A model generated the notes under the pieces. That model had not been told where the DNA came from. It ran no database searches and saw nothing but the letters and a program-made list of their open reading frames with translations. A program made the position numbers and the translations under genes. Shown in pieces: positions 49,497 through 58,551 of a stretch of DNA of 64,000 nucleotides. The DNA is from Lysinibacillus_B sp050613145 (GTDB taxonomy: Bacteria > Bacillota > Bacilli > Bacillales_A > Planococcaceae): the NCBI RefSeq assembly GCF_050613145.1, contig NZ_CP192507.1, positions 2,666,001 through 2,730,000 on the forward strand, in the 5' to 3' direction. Each line of letters begins with the position of its first letter. Positions within the stretch are counted from its first letter, which is position 1.

Positions 49497-49796
49497 TTAT
49501 TCTGCGTCTTCTTCGCCTAACTCATCTTCACGTTGCGCTAAGAAATCTTCGACGAACTCCCATTCTTCATCTGTTTCAATCGGAAGTAACTCCCCATCTT
49601 CACCATTTTCAGATGGTACAAATGCATATGCATGAATTTCGACAAAGCCATCTTCGTCTTCAGAGCCTACTAATGAGTATAATACATAGTTTTTATCAAA
49701 GCGCTCAGAGTAAATTGTATCTAAAATCTCACATAGTTGCTCCTCGCCATTTTCATCTACTACTGTTAAATAACGTTCTTCAGGTTGTTGTGTCAT
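49497..49796 (-). CDS. yrzB: DUF1292 protein YrzB
   Basis: 99 residues, a single DUF1292 domain: LTVVDENGEEQLCEILDTIYSERFDKNYVLYSLVG and the end motif ETDEEWEFVEDFL. Position right after ruvX matches the ireB-ruvX-yrzB order of Bacilli. Highly acidic, soluble, function unknown. It is the probable parent or partner of the tandem copy downstream. Confidence 0.93.
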   Translation of the reverse strand: MTQQPEERYLTVVDENGEEQLCEILDTIYSERFDKNYVLYSLVGSEDEDGFVEIHAYAFVPSENGEDGELLPIETDEEWEFVEDFLAQREDELGEEDAE

Positions 49797-49820
49797 ACGG
49801 TAAAACCTCTTTCATATTAG

Positions 49821-49931
49821 TTTTGGTGCCTGCCGCTTCGCTTTCGGCACAGAAAATTTTCGCCCCTGTTGCTGCGTTTTCAGGGCAGAAAACATATTTT
49901 GCCCCTGCCACTACGTTTTCGGGGCATAAAA
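49821..49931. repeat. Three tandem 36-bp hairpin units
   Basis: Units at 49821-49856, 49857-49892 and 49896-49931 share TTTTnGCCCCTG, a GCTnCGTTTTC centre, and GGGGCAnAAAA, each folding as (T)GCCCC / GGGGC(A). There are no spacers. Between yrzB and ruvX. Confidence 0.8.
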
Positions 49932-49959
49932 CTAATTGTACTTACTGTACAATTAGTTT
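49929..49959 (-). terminator. Terminator at the ruvX stop
   Basis: AAAACTAATTGTAC / GTACAATTAGTTTT with a TTACT loop. The stem overlaps the last codons of ruvX. Confidence 0.75.
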
Positions 49960-50369
49960 TTACTGTCAAGGTATCCTTGGAGGATCATAACAGCAGCCAT
50001 TTTATCAATGACTTGTTTGCGCTTTTTGCGACTAACATCTGCTTCAATTAGCATGCGTTCTGCAGCCATTGTTGTTAAACGCTCGTCCCAAAGCTTTACT
50101 GGTAGCCCAAACGTTTCCTCTAAAAGCTTTTTATAGTTTTCAGAAGCTTCGCCGCGCGGACCCACTGTGTTATTCATGTTTTTCGGATAGCCAACAACAA
50201 ACTCTGTTACAGCATACTCCTTTACAAGCTCTTTAATGCGTTCAATGCCAAATTCGCTTGCTTCTTCATCAATTTTCACAGTTTCGATTCCTTGAGCTGT
50301 CCAGCCAAGCGCATCGCTAATTGCAACGCCGACAGTTTTCGTGCCAACGTCTAATCCCATAATTCTCAT
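49953..50369 (-). CDS. ruvX: Holliday junction resolvase-like RuvX (YqgF)
   Basis: 138 residues, RNase H fold. MRIMGLDVGTKTVGVAISD carries the first catalytic Asp; EFVVGYPKNMNNTVGPRGE is the middle motif; KLWDERLTTMAAERMLIEADVSRKKRKQVIDKMAAVMILQGYLD holds the others. Implicated in pre-16S rRNA processing and recombination. Overlaps the ireB stop by four bases (ATGA). Confidence 0.96.
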   Translation of the reverse strand: MRIMGLDVGTKTVGVAISDALGWTAQGIETVKIDEEASEFGIERIKELVKEYAVTEFVVGYPKNMNNTVGPRGEASENYKKLLEETFGLPVKLWDERLTTMAAERMLIEADVSRKKRKQVIDKMAAVMILQGYLDSKN

Positions 50370-50638
50370 TTGTTCGCCTCGGTATTCTTCTTAATATAAA
50401 ATTTTACGAGCTCTTCAAGAATCTCATCACGCTCGAGCTTGCGAATTAAATTACGTGCGTCCTGGTGGCGAGGGATGTATGCCGGATCACCAGATAATAA
50501 ATAACCGACGATTTGATTGGTTGGATTATACCCTTTTTCCTCTAGTGCCGAATACACCTTTAACATGACTTGTTTTACTTCTTCTTCCATTGATTCTTCT
50601 GGAAAATTAAATTTCATTGTTTGATCAAAAGAACTCAA
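50366..50638 (-). CDS. ireB: IreB family regulatory protein (YrzL/ReoM)
   Basis: 90 residues beginning with a TTG behind GAGGTG, giving an N-terminus (MSSFDQTMKFNFPEES) that matches the Bacillus YrzL start. KGYNPTNQIVGYLLSGDPAYIPRHQDARNLIRKLERDEILEELV is the family core. IreB/ReoM is a phosphorylation target of PASTA kinases and controls MurA turnover in related bacteria. Confidence 0.95.
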   Translation of the reverse strand: MSSFDQTMKFNFPEESMEEEVKQVMLKVYSALEEKGYNPTNQIVGYLLSGDPAYIPRHQDARNLIRKLERDEILEELVKFYIKKNTEANK

Positions 50639-50731
50639 GAATCCGCACCTCGCTTTCAGAAATAAGGAGATGGACATACATGCATACATCCATCTCCACT
50701 TATTCTCATTATAACCGAACTTTTCCCTTAA

Positions 50732-53389
50732 TTAAATGGATTTAACGTAATCATACACAGAATTTAATGCTTCTTCAAGTTTTGACGCTTCTTTTGCACC
50801 AGCCATCGCCATATCCGGACGACCGCCACCTTTACCGCCACATTGTTCTGCTACTGATTTCACGATATTCCCCGCATGGTAATCACCGCCGACGATATCT
50901 TTCGTTACACCAGCGCAAAGCATTACTTTATCATCTGCAGCAGCGCCTAATACAATAACCGCTTTTTCCATTTTTTCTTTTAAATCGTCCATCATTTGAC
51001 GAAGTTGGTTGTTGTCTTTTGCTTCTACTTTTGTCGCAAGTACTGTGACATCACCAATTTTTTGAGCTGCATCTAGCACTGCACCCGCTTGCGCATTCGC
51101 AATTTTTTGTGACAGGGATTCATTTTCACGTTGTAATTCTTTATAGTCCGCCTGTAAGCTAGCTACACGAGTCGCTACATCTTTAGGATTTGCTTTTAAT
51201 AGGCTTGCCGCTTCAGCTAGAATTGCTTCTTCTTCCTTCACTGCGAAGTAAGCTGCTTTCCCAGTTACTGCTTCGATACGGCGAGTACCTGCGCCAATAC
51301 CACCTTCAGATACAATTTTAAAGAAACCAATTTCAGAAGAGCGAGCTACGTGTAAACCACCGCAAAGCTCGATCGAGTAATCCGATACTGCTACGACACG
51401 AACAACATCGCCATATTTCTCACCGAATAGCGCCATTGCGCCCATCGCTTTCGCTTCGTCGATTGGCATTTCACGAATGACTACTTCGATATCTTCCCAA
51501 ATTTTTTCGTTTACCGCACGCTCTACTTGTGCTAGCTCTTCTTTTGTCGCTGGACCGAAGTGAGAGAAGTCGAAACGTAAACGGTCTGGACCTACATATG
51601 AACCCGCTTGTGCAACATGGTCACCTAATACATCTTTTAATGCACGGTGCATAAGGTGAGTAGCTGTATGGTTTTTCAGGATTAACGTACGTTTTTCACG
51701 GTCAACAGATGCTGTCATCTCGTCACCAACGTGCATTTCACCAGATTCCACTACAACTGTGTGAAGGGGCTGACCATTTGGTGCTTTTTGTACATCTTTA
51801 ACGATTGCTTTGAAGCCATCCGCCTCGATGACACCTGTATCCGCGATTTGACCACCCATCTCCGCATAGAATGGTGTATTCGATAAAATGACTAATGCTT
51901 CGTCACCTTCAGATGCTGTGTTCGTTTCTTGACCAGCTACAACGATTGCCGCGATTGTACCGCGTGCTTCCATTGCATCATAAATATAAGTTGATTCTTG
52001 CTTTAAGTTCGCAAGCACTTCACTTTGAACTTGCATTGAGTCAACATCTGCACGTGCGTTACGAGCGCGTTCACGCTGTGCTTCCATTGCCACTTCAAAG
52101 CCTTCATGGTCAACTGTCATGCCTACTTCTTCTGCGTATTCTTCTGTTAACTCGATTGGGAAACCGTACGTATCGTATAAACGGAATGCATCCGTACCTG
52201 GAATAACTGTTTCACCTTTTGCTTTTTGGCTTTCTACTACTTCGTTGAAAATAGATAGACCGCCATCAAGTGTTTCGTGGAAGCGTACTTCTTCGTTTTT
52301 AATCACACGCTGAATGAACGCACACTTTTCCGTTACTTCTGGGTAGAAGTCTTGCATAATTTCACCAACAGTTGGCACTAATTCAAACATAAACGGCTTT
52401 TCGATGCCGATTTGTTTTGCATAGCGTACTGCACGACGAAGTAAACGACGTAATACGTAGCCGCGCCCTTCGTTTGATGGAAGCGCACCGTCACCGATAG
52501 CAAATGCGACTGTACGAATATGGTCCGCAATAACTTTAAATGGTGTGTTAATATCTTCTGTTGAACCAAAAATTTCAGATAAGTTCACTTCATTTGGACG
52601 TTTGTATTTGCGATTTGCAAATTCTTCTGTTTTCTCAATAATTGGCATGAAAAGGTCTGTATCGAAGTTTGTTGGTACGTTTTGTACAACAGAAACGATA
52701 CGCTCTAAGCCCATCCCTGTATCAATGTTTTGCTTCGGCAGTGGTGTATATGTGCCATCTGGGTTATGGTTGAACTGTGAGAATACTAAGTTCCAAATTT
52801 CCAGGTAACGCTCGTTCTCACCACCTGTGTACATTTCTTCTTCAGGTGTACCTACACCGTATTCTTCCCCACGGTCATAGAAAATTTCTGAGTTTGGACC
52901 AGATGGACCTTCCCCGATATCCCAGAAGTTCCCCTCTAAACGAATTAAACGCTCCTCTGGAATCCCAATTTCGTTATGCCATACATCGTACGCTTCTTGG
53001 TCTTCTGGATGTAATGTAATCGATAATTTTTCTGGATCAAAGCCCATCCATTTTTTATCCGTTAAAAATTCCCACGCAAAATGAATCGATTCTTTTTTAA
53101 AGTAGTCACCGATTGAGAAGTTCCCTAACATTTCAAAGAATGTATGGTGACGCGCTGTTTTACCAACGTTTTCAATATCGTTTGTACGAATTGATTTTTG
53201 TGCATTTGTAATACGTGGATTATCTGGAATGATACGACCATCGAAATATGGTTTTAATGTCGCAACACCTGAGTTAATCCATAATAATGTTGGGTCATTA
53301 ATTGGGACAAGTGGTGCTGATGGTTCATGATGATGATTTTTTTCTTTAAAGAATTCTAAATACAGACGACGAATTTCTGAAGCTTTCAT
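50732..53389 (-). CDS. alaS: Alanine--tRNA ligase
   Basis: 885 residues, full length. Start ATG at 53389 (MKASEIRRLYLEFFKEKNHH) behind AAGGAGGAAA. Class II motifs: SGVATLKPYFDG, ARHHTFFEMLGNFSIGDYF; the editing domain has HTATHLMHRALKDVLGDHVAQ (HxxxH) and the distal IELCGGLHVARSSEIG (CxxxH); C-terminal C-Ala has GGKGGGRPDMAMAG. Charges tRNA-Ala and clears Ser/Gly. Controlled by the T-box leader upstream. Confidence 0.98.
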   Translation of the reverse strand: MKASEIRRLYLEFFKEKNHHHEPSAPLVPINDPTLLWINSGVATLKPYFDGRIIPDNPRITNAQKSIRTNDIENVGKTARHHTFFEMLGNFSIGDYFKKESIHFAWEFLTDKKWMGFDPEKLSITLHPEDQEAYDVWHNEIGIPEERLIRLEGNFWDIGEGPSGPNSEIFYDRGEEYGVGTPEEEMYTGGENERYLEIWNLVFSQFNHNPDGTYTPLPKQNIDTGMGLERIVSVVQNVPTNFDTDLFMPIIEKTEEFANRKYKRPNEVNLSEIFGSTEDINTPFKVIADHIRTVAFAIGDGALPSNEGRGYVLRRLLRRAVRYAKQIGIEKPFMFELVPTVGEIMQDFYPEVTEKCAFIQRVIKNEEVRFHETLDGGLSIFNEVVESQKAKGETVIPGTDAFRLYDTYGFPIELTEEYAEEVGMTVDHEGFEVAMEAQRERARNARADVDSMQVQSEVLANLKQESTYIYDAMEARGTIAAIVVAGQETNTASEGDEALVILSNTPFYAEMGGQIADTGVIEADGFKAIVKDVQKAPNGQPLHTVVVESGEMHVGDEMTASVDREKRTLILKNHTATHLMHRALKDVLGDHVAQAGSYVGPDRLRFDFSHFGPATKEELAQVERAVNEKIWEDIEVVIREMPIDEAKAMGAMALFGEKYGDVVRVVAVSDYSIELCGGLHVARSSEIGFFKIVSEGGIGAGTRRIEAVTGKAAYFAVKEEEAILAEAASLLKANPKDVATRVASLQADYKELQRENESLSQKIANAQAGAVLDAAQKIGDVTVLATKVEAKDNNQLRQMMDDLKEKMEKAVIVLGAAADDKVMLCAGVTKDIVGGDYHAGNIVKSVAEQCGGKGGGRPDMAMAGAKEASKLEEALNSVYDYVKSI

Positions 53390-53465
53390 TGTTTGTTTCC
53401 TCCTTGAATTTCTACATATGATGATTTGATAGGCATATCCATAACATTTTTCCGATCCACAAATA

Positions 53466-53710
53466 AAAAAAATCCCCGCCCCAAAATAAGGGACGGAGAT
53501 GATCATATCTACGTGGTACCACCCTAGTTCACAAAACGACAAACGCCTTGCATCTCTAGCACTTGTAACGTAAGTGAACGGCAGGAATTAGCTGCACTCT
53601 GGAGTAGCTTTCCGTTGCGACTTGTGGAGGTTTTTGCAGCCTAAGAAACCCCTCTCTCAAACACGTGTCATCAACGTACTTTTTCCATCAATGTGTTGAT
53701 TATTATTCTG
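53466..53710 (-). promoter_or_regulatory. T-box riboswitch of alaS
   Basis: Minus-strand leader. The conserved T-box is AGGGTGGTACCACG (53512-53525) and the terminator GTCCCTTATTTTGGGGCGGGG followed by a T-run overlaps it (53467-53498). The Stem I conserved AGAGAGGGGTTTC is near 53645-53660; the Ala codon GCU at 53592-53590 (in GTGCAGCTAATTC) is the likely specifier. Uncharged tRNA-Ala should raise alaS expression. Confidence 0.9.
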
Positions 53711-53716
53711 CTCTTG

Positions 53717-53745
53717 ATTATATAAAATGGGACTTATAGTGTCAA
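53717..53745 (-). promoter_or_regulatory. SigmaA promoter of alaS
   Basis: Perfect TTGACA (53745-53740), 17-bp spacer, perfect TATAAT (53722-53717). Confidence 0.92.
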
Positions 53746-53831
53746 TGAAAGAGGGAAAAAAATATACACTTATATTATAAAACAGCTGACTTCTGTTATA
53801 CTATCAATAATTTGGCTAAAGGAGTGTTAGT

Positions 53832-54137
53832 ATGACTTATCTATTACAGGTGGATTTTAAAATGGACGGACCTTTCGGTGATGAAATGTCACAAGCCTTT
53901 CAAGATTTAGCACGTAGTATTAATGAGGAAGAAGGGCTCATTTGGAAGATTTGGACAGAAGATGCCGAGGCAAAAGAAGCTGGTGGCGTTTATTTATTTG
54001 AAACAAAGGAAAGTGCAGAAAAGTATTTAACGATGCATTCAGCACGCTTAACAAGTTTCGGTATTACGGATATTCGCGGTAAAATTTTTGCTGTGAATGA
54101 TGTATTATCTACTATTAATAACGGCCCTATTAAATAA
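53832..54137 (+). CDS. YdhR-like putative monooxygenase
   Basis: 101 residues, ferredoxin-like dimeric alpha-beta barrel: YLLQVDFKMDGPFGDEMSQAFQDLARSINEEEGLIWKIWTED then GGVYLFETKESAEKYLTMHSARLTSFGI. This is the YdhR family, proposed monooxygenases or quinone-handling proteins. GGAG site and own terminator; monocistronic. Substrate unknown. Confidence 0.88.
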   Translation: MTYLLQVDFKMDGPFGDEMSQAFQDLARSINEEEGLIWKIWTEDAEAKEAGGVYLFETKESAEKYLTMHSARLTSFGITDIRGKIFAVNDVLSTINNGPIK

Positions 54138-54141
54138 CAGT

Positions 54142-54182
54142 GAAAAGAGTCTTGCTATAAATGAAAGCAAGACTCTTTTCAA
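54142..54182. terminator. Bidirectional terminator
   Basis: GAAAAGAGTCTTGC / GCAAGACTCTTTTC stem between the YdhR-like gene and nupC, which converge. Confidence 0.9.
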
Positions 54183-54229
54183 TTCTCTCTACTACTTAAC
54201 TAAATAAGCATCGCTTGTCCCGTTGCGAA

Positions 54230-55441
54230 TTAAACAAACATACCAGCAATTGAGGCAGATAATAAGGAAGCAAGTGTACCTGCGATAACAGCTTTTAATG
54301 CTAGTTTTGCAATTGTTGATCGACGTTCTGGTGCCATTTGACCGAGACCACCAATTAAAATGGCCATGGAACTTAAGTTTGCGAAACCACAAAGTGCAAA
54401 GCTCACAATCATGGCTGTTTTGGCAGACAATGTATCAATGACAGGTGCGAAGTTTGAATAGGCGACAAACTCATTTAATACTAATTTCTGGCCTATGAAT
54501 GAACCGGCCTTTACAGCCTCTTCCCACGGTACACCAATTGCAAAGGCAAGCGGTGCAAAAACATATCCTAAAATATTTTCTAGCGTTAAGTTTTCTAAAC
54601 CAAATATACCACCGATGCCTGATAGAATACCGTTTAATAATGCAATTAAGGCAATAAAGGCAAGTAACATGGCCCCAACATTAACAGCTAACTTTAATCC
54701 GTCACCTGCACCTTTTGCAGCAGCATCCACGACGTTTGCTGACTCATCATCACGCTCTAATTTAAAATCAGTATGATCCACTTCCTCTGTTTCAGGTAAC
54801 ATTAATTTTGCTAATATTAAACCTGCTGGCGCTGCCATGAATGACGCCGCCAATAAATATTCAAGTGGTACACCTAATAAAGAATAACCAACTAACACGG
54901 AGCCAGATACCGATGCTAGTCCACCTGTCATAATGGCAAATAACTCCGATTTCGTCATTCTCCCTAAAAATGGTCGAATAACAAGCGGTGCCTCTGTTTG
55001 CCCAACAAAAATATTAGCTGCCGCATTGACAGATTCCGTCTTACTCGTCCCTAATAGTTTCGATAAACCACCACCAATTAATTTGATGATAAATTGCATA
55101 ATGCCTAAGTAATAAAGCACTGAAATTAAGGATGAAAAGAAAATAATAATGGTTAATACATTTACCGCAAAAATAAATCCAAATGCCTCTACATCAGCTA
55201 AACTGCCAAATAAGAAATTAACACCTTCAAAGGCATAACTCACTAATTTTTGAACAGCGTCAGATAACCACATGAGCGCTTGGCGACCAGTTTCCCATTT
55301 TAATACGATGAATGCAAATGTTAATTGAATGGCTAAACCCGCTACAATTGTACGCCACTTAATCGATTGGCGATCACTTGATAAAGCGAAAGCGATTCCA
55401 AAAATAACGAGGATTCCTGCAATACCCCAGATGATATTCAT
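54230..55441 (-). CDS. nupC: Nucleoside transporter, CNT family (NupC)
   Basis: 403 residues with about ten membrane helices; the start ATG at 55441 follows AAAGGTGG. CNT signatures: AANIFVGQTEAPLVIRPFL, GGLASVSGSVLVGY, FVAYSNFAPVIDTLSAKTAMIVSFALCGFANLSS. Imports nucleosides with H+ or Na+. It stands alone; a direct repeat in its leader may be an operator. Confidence 0.95.
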   Translation of the reverse strand: MNIIWGIAGILVIFGIAFALSSDRQSIKWRTIVAGLAIQLTFAFIVLKWETGRQALMWLSDAVQKLVSYAFEGVNFLFGSLADVEAFGFIFAVNVLTIIIFFSSLISVLYYLGIMQFIIKLIGGGLSKLLGTSKTESVNAAANIFVGQTEAPLVIRPFLGRMTKSELFAIMTGGLASVSGSVLVGYSLLGVPLEYLLAASFMAAPAGLILAKLMLPETEEVDHTDFKLERDDESANVVDAAAKGAGDGLKLAVNVGAMLLAFIALIALLNGILSGIGGIFGLENLTLENILGYVFAPLAFAIGVPWEEAVKAGSFIGQKLVLNEFVAYSNFAPVIDTLSAKTAMIVSFALCGFANLSSMAILIGGLGQMAPERRSTIAKLALKAVIAGTLASLLSASIAGMFV

Positions 55442-55480
55442 AGTTCCACCTTTTCTTAATAAATTAAATTTGAATATATT

Positions 55481-55500
55481 GACATACGACAACATACGAC
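55481..55500 (-). promoter_or_regulatory. Direct repeat upstream of nupC
   Basis: Minus strand GTCGTATGTTGTCGTATGT, two 9-bp direct repeats about 40 bp before the nupC start. It could bind a regulator of nucleoside uptake; unproven. Confidence 0.35.
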
Positions 55501-55667
55501 CTACAACTTATGTTATCAAATCAAAAAAACGATGTAAAATAACAATGAATTCTAAAATTTATATCAAAAATGAATATTCAGGATGTTAATTACTTTATGA
55601 AAAAGTTTGTTCATACACATCGCTTAGTCATTCCACAACACCTGTTAACATATTCTCTCCTAAAAAA

Positions 55668-55706
55668 AGAAAAACAATTACGACAAGTGGTCATAATTGT
55701 TTTTCT
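55668..55706 (-). terminator. recD2-nupC intergenic hairpin
   Basis: AGAAAAACAATTA / TAATTGTTTTTCT stem in the 360-bp gap between nupC start and recD2 stop. Most likely ends recD2 transcription, about 100 bp after its stop. Nothing else is seen in the gap besides the direct repeat. Confidence 0.65.
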
Positions 55707-55804
55707 GTATATTTAAAGAGATTAAAAATAACGAACCCCAAACACCCTATTGTGAATAATCAAATAAGACCGTATTTAGCTAGAAGAATTTTTTGCTCTA
55801 TTCT

Positions 55805-58261
55805 CTAACTATTGTCATCCATAAAATCATATGGCGACACACCATCCATGCCAATCATTGGATGAATATATGGTGCGGTTTCTACATTTAATACTGGCTG
55901 CAATTGTAGTTTGTTTTGTACTTCTTTCACCGCTGGGGTTTCGGTTGCTTTCTCTACATTTTCTTCTACTACAGCCTCCACTTCCTCTATCGTCATAGGG
56001 TTAAGACGTGCCTTTAAGCTTGTCAAACGGGTTAAGTCATCCGTTCGAGCTAACCCATTTGCTAACACATCTGGCTCCCCGCATAAAATGAGAAAGTTTT
56101 TTGCCCGCGTAATGCCTGTATATAGTAAATTTCGCCTTAACATTTTCGAGTAGCCCCGCACAACGGGCATAATGACTGTCTGAAATTCAGATCCTTGTGA
56201 CTTATGAATGGAGCAGCAATACGCTAATGTGATTTGATTTAAATCTGCTCGCTGATACGTTACTTCAATTCCATCAAAATCGACGACGAGTAAATCTTGC
56301 TTCTCAATCGTCTCTTTTGCTTTAATGATTGAAATGACTTCACCCATATCACCGTTAAATACATTACTCTCAGGCTGATTGACAAGTTGCAGCACTTTAT
56401 CACCAATCCGGTACACGGTATCCGCAAAAACGAGTTCCTTCCGCGTACCGTCATTCGGATTGACAAGCTCTTGGATTTGCTTATTTAACGCATCAATCCC
56501 AGCAGGCCCTTTATACATCGGTGCTAATACTTGCACATCCCGAATCGTTTGCCCTTTACTAACGGCGCTTTTCACAATTTGTGTGACAACGCTTGCGACT
56601 TGGTCAGCCCCCGCTTGAATAAAGGAACGATCGCTTGTTTTGGTTGTTAATGTATCCGGTACAATCCCTTTTTTAATTTGATGGGCAATTTCGATAATGG
56701 TAGACCCATCTGCTTGACGATACACATCGGTCAATTCCACAATGGGTAGTTGCTTCGATGCAAGCAAATCTTTCAATACTTGGCCTGGGCCAACCGGTGG
56801 TAATTGATCTTGGTCTCCTACAAACACAACTTGTACATCTTCAGGCAAACTTTTCATGAGTTGATGAGCAAGCCATGTATCGACCATCGACATCTCATCA
56901 ATAATGACGAGACGCCCTGTGATCTCACGGCCAGCCTCTTCATCCTTATCTTCTTGACCCGTAAACCCGAGTAGACGGTGAATTGTCATGGCAGGAAGTT
57001 CTGTTGATTCTGCTAAACGCTTCGCTGCACGTCCAGTTGGTGCTGCTAATACGATTGGAAACGGTTCTTCTTTCTGTGCATAATGTTTCGGATCAAGTGG
57101 TAGCCCATGAAGTTCTGCATATACTTCTACAAGCCCTTTGATCACCGTTGTTTTTCCTGTACCTGGTCCACCTGTTAAAATCATAACAGCTGAATTAAGC
57201 GCTGTTTCAATTGCTTGTGCCTGTGTTGGAGCGTATGTAACATTGTATTGTTCTTCTACTTCGCCAATCGCTTTACGGATTTCATCTTTTGAAAAGTGCG
57301 CATGCTTATTATTTTCTTTCACTAAATCAAGAATTTTAGAAGCTATTCCTACTTCACTAAAGTACAAAGATGGAAGATACAGCCTCGTTTCTTCACCACA
57401 AATTTTGCTTTCTTCCCGCATTTCAATACAGGCTTTGGAAATCGCTTCATACGGGATTTCGACTCGTTGGCTTTGCTCAAGCATCTCTTTTACTTTTGGT
57501 AATACATGCTCTGCATCTAAATAGACATGCCCTTCTGATAGTGCAGCATGCGTTAACACATGTAAAATAGCCGCTTTAATCCGGTCAGGATGGTTCCCCG
57601 TAATCCCTAACTTTGCCCCGAGCTCATCTGCTCGGCCAAATCCGACTCCCTCTACATCTTCAATTAATCGATACGGATTTTCTGTTAGCAGTAAAATGGT
57701 TTCCTCGCGATAAGCTTGATAAATTTTCATACCGAGCTGTGGACCAAATCCCCATTCATTTAACTGAATCATGACACGCTGAAGCCCAAGATTTTGTTCG
57801 ACAGCCGCGCGAATTTGTGACTTTTTATCCGCAGATAGTCTTGGCACTACGTCAAGTGCTTGCGGATCGTCCATAATTTTCTGCAAAGCATGAACACCTA
57901 ATTTTCCCACGATTATTTCTGCTGTTTTACGGCCGATTCCAGGAAATAAATCACTCGATAAATAATGAACAATCCCTGTTTCTGTTGCAGGTACTTCCTT
58001 TTGAAATGTCTCTACTTGAAACTGCAAGCCGTATTTTGGATGTGACTTCATCACACCTGTAAAACGATACATTTCATCTTCTGTCAGTTGCGGGAAATAC
58101 CCGACAACAATCATTTCTTTTTCCTTAAAATCAATATTCGTTTCTTGAATTTTCACACGCACAATCGAATACATATTTGATGGGTTATGAAAAATCGACA
58201 CGATTGGACGGCCTAAAATAAACAGTTTATTGATTTCAAACAAATCGACATTTTGCGCCAT
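55805..58261 (-). CDS. recD2: ATP-dependent RecD2-like DNA helicase
   Basis: 818 residues from the ATG at 58261 behind AAGGAG. An N-terminal extension with OB-fold and tandem helix-hairpin-helix segments (YLSSDLFPGIGRKTAEIIVGKLG; LIEDVEGVGFGRADELGAKLG) is followed by SF1 helicase motifs: GGPGTGKTTVIKGL (Walker A), IIDEMSMVDTWL (Walker B), FVGDQDQLPPVGPGQVL (III), and a UvrD_C_2 end (CCSIHKSQGSEFQTVIMPV, LLYTGITRAKNFLILCG). 5'-3' helicase not tied to RecBC. Orthologue of yrrC. Confidence 0.95.
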   Translation of the reverse strand: MAQNVDLFEINKLFILGRPIVSIFHNPSNMYSIVRVKIQETNIDFKEKEMIVVGYFPQLTEDEMYRFTGVMKSHPKYGLQFQVETFQKEVPATETGIVHYLSSDLFPGIGRKTAEIIVGKLGVHALQKIMDDPQALDVVPRLSADKKSQIRAAVEQNLGLQRVMIQLNEWGFGPQLGMKIYQAYREETILLLTENPYRLIEDVEGVGFGRADELGAKLGITGNHPDRIKAAILHVLTHAALSEGHVYLDAEHVLPKVKEMLEQSQRVEIPYEAISKACIEMREESKICGEETRLYLPSLYFSEVGIASKILDLVKENNKHAHFSKDEIRKAIGEVEEQYNVTYAPTQAQAIETALNSAVMILTGGPGTGKTTVIKGLVEVYAELHGLPLDPKHYAQKEEPFPIVLAAPTGRAAKRLAESTELPAMTIHRLLGFTGQEDKDEEAGREITGRLVIIDEMSMVDTWLAHQLMKSLPEDVQVVFVGDQDQLPPVGPGQVLKDLLASKQLPIVELTDVYRQADGSTIIEIAHQIKKGIVPDTLTTKTSDRSFIQAGADQVASVVTQIVKSAVSKGQTIRDVQVLAPMYKGPAGIDALNKQIQELVNPNDGTRKELVFADTVYRIGDKVLQLVNQPESNVFNGDMGEVISIIKAKETIEKQDLLVVDFDGIEVTYQRADLNQITLAYCCSIHKSQGSEFQTVIMPVVRGYSKMLRRNLLYTGITRAKNFLILCGEPDVLANGLARTDDLTRLTSLKARLNPMTIEEVEAVVEENVEKATETPAVKEVQNKLQLQPVLNVETAPYIHPMIGMDGVSPYDFMDDNS

Positions 58262-58298
58262 CCACCCTCGCTCCTTTTCGTAAATTCGTATATATTGG

Positions 58299-58420
58299 CT
58301 CTTCACCAAAATGTGTACTTTACCGCACATTTCGTTACGTCACACGCTTTCCATGGGCGAGCCTCAAGCCGCTTCCTTCGCTACATTTAAAATGTATTTT
58401 TGCTCATTATGAGTACATAT
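58299..58420 (+). repeat. Intergenic repeat family B, copy 2
   Basis: Starts CTCTTCACCAAAATGTGTAC and continues ACCGCACATTTCGTTACG, near-identical to 10582-10621. Its tail (TTTTGCTCATTATGAGTA) also echoes the closing motif of repeat A (TTGCTCGTTATGAGTA). Between recD2 and hisA. Confidence 0.7.
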
Positions 58421-58551
58421 TTTATCATACGTGCTGCTATGTGTCCTTGAAATTTGAAGCATTCTTTCCGTTTACAACAATTATTACCCATCTTGCAAAG
58501 GAACAATGTTATGATAGAAAAAGAATAATTATACAAAAGAGGTGAGAAAGT

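Noticed and set aside
49821..49931. CRISPR array (regular ~36-bp repeats)
   Set aside because: Units are directly adjacent with no spacers, are themselves hairpins, vary in sequence, and no cas gene is near.
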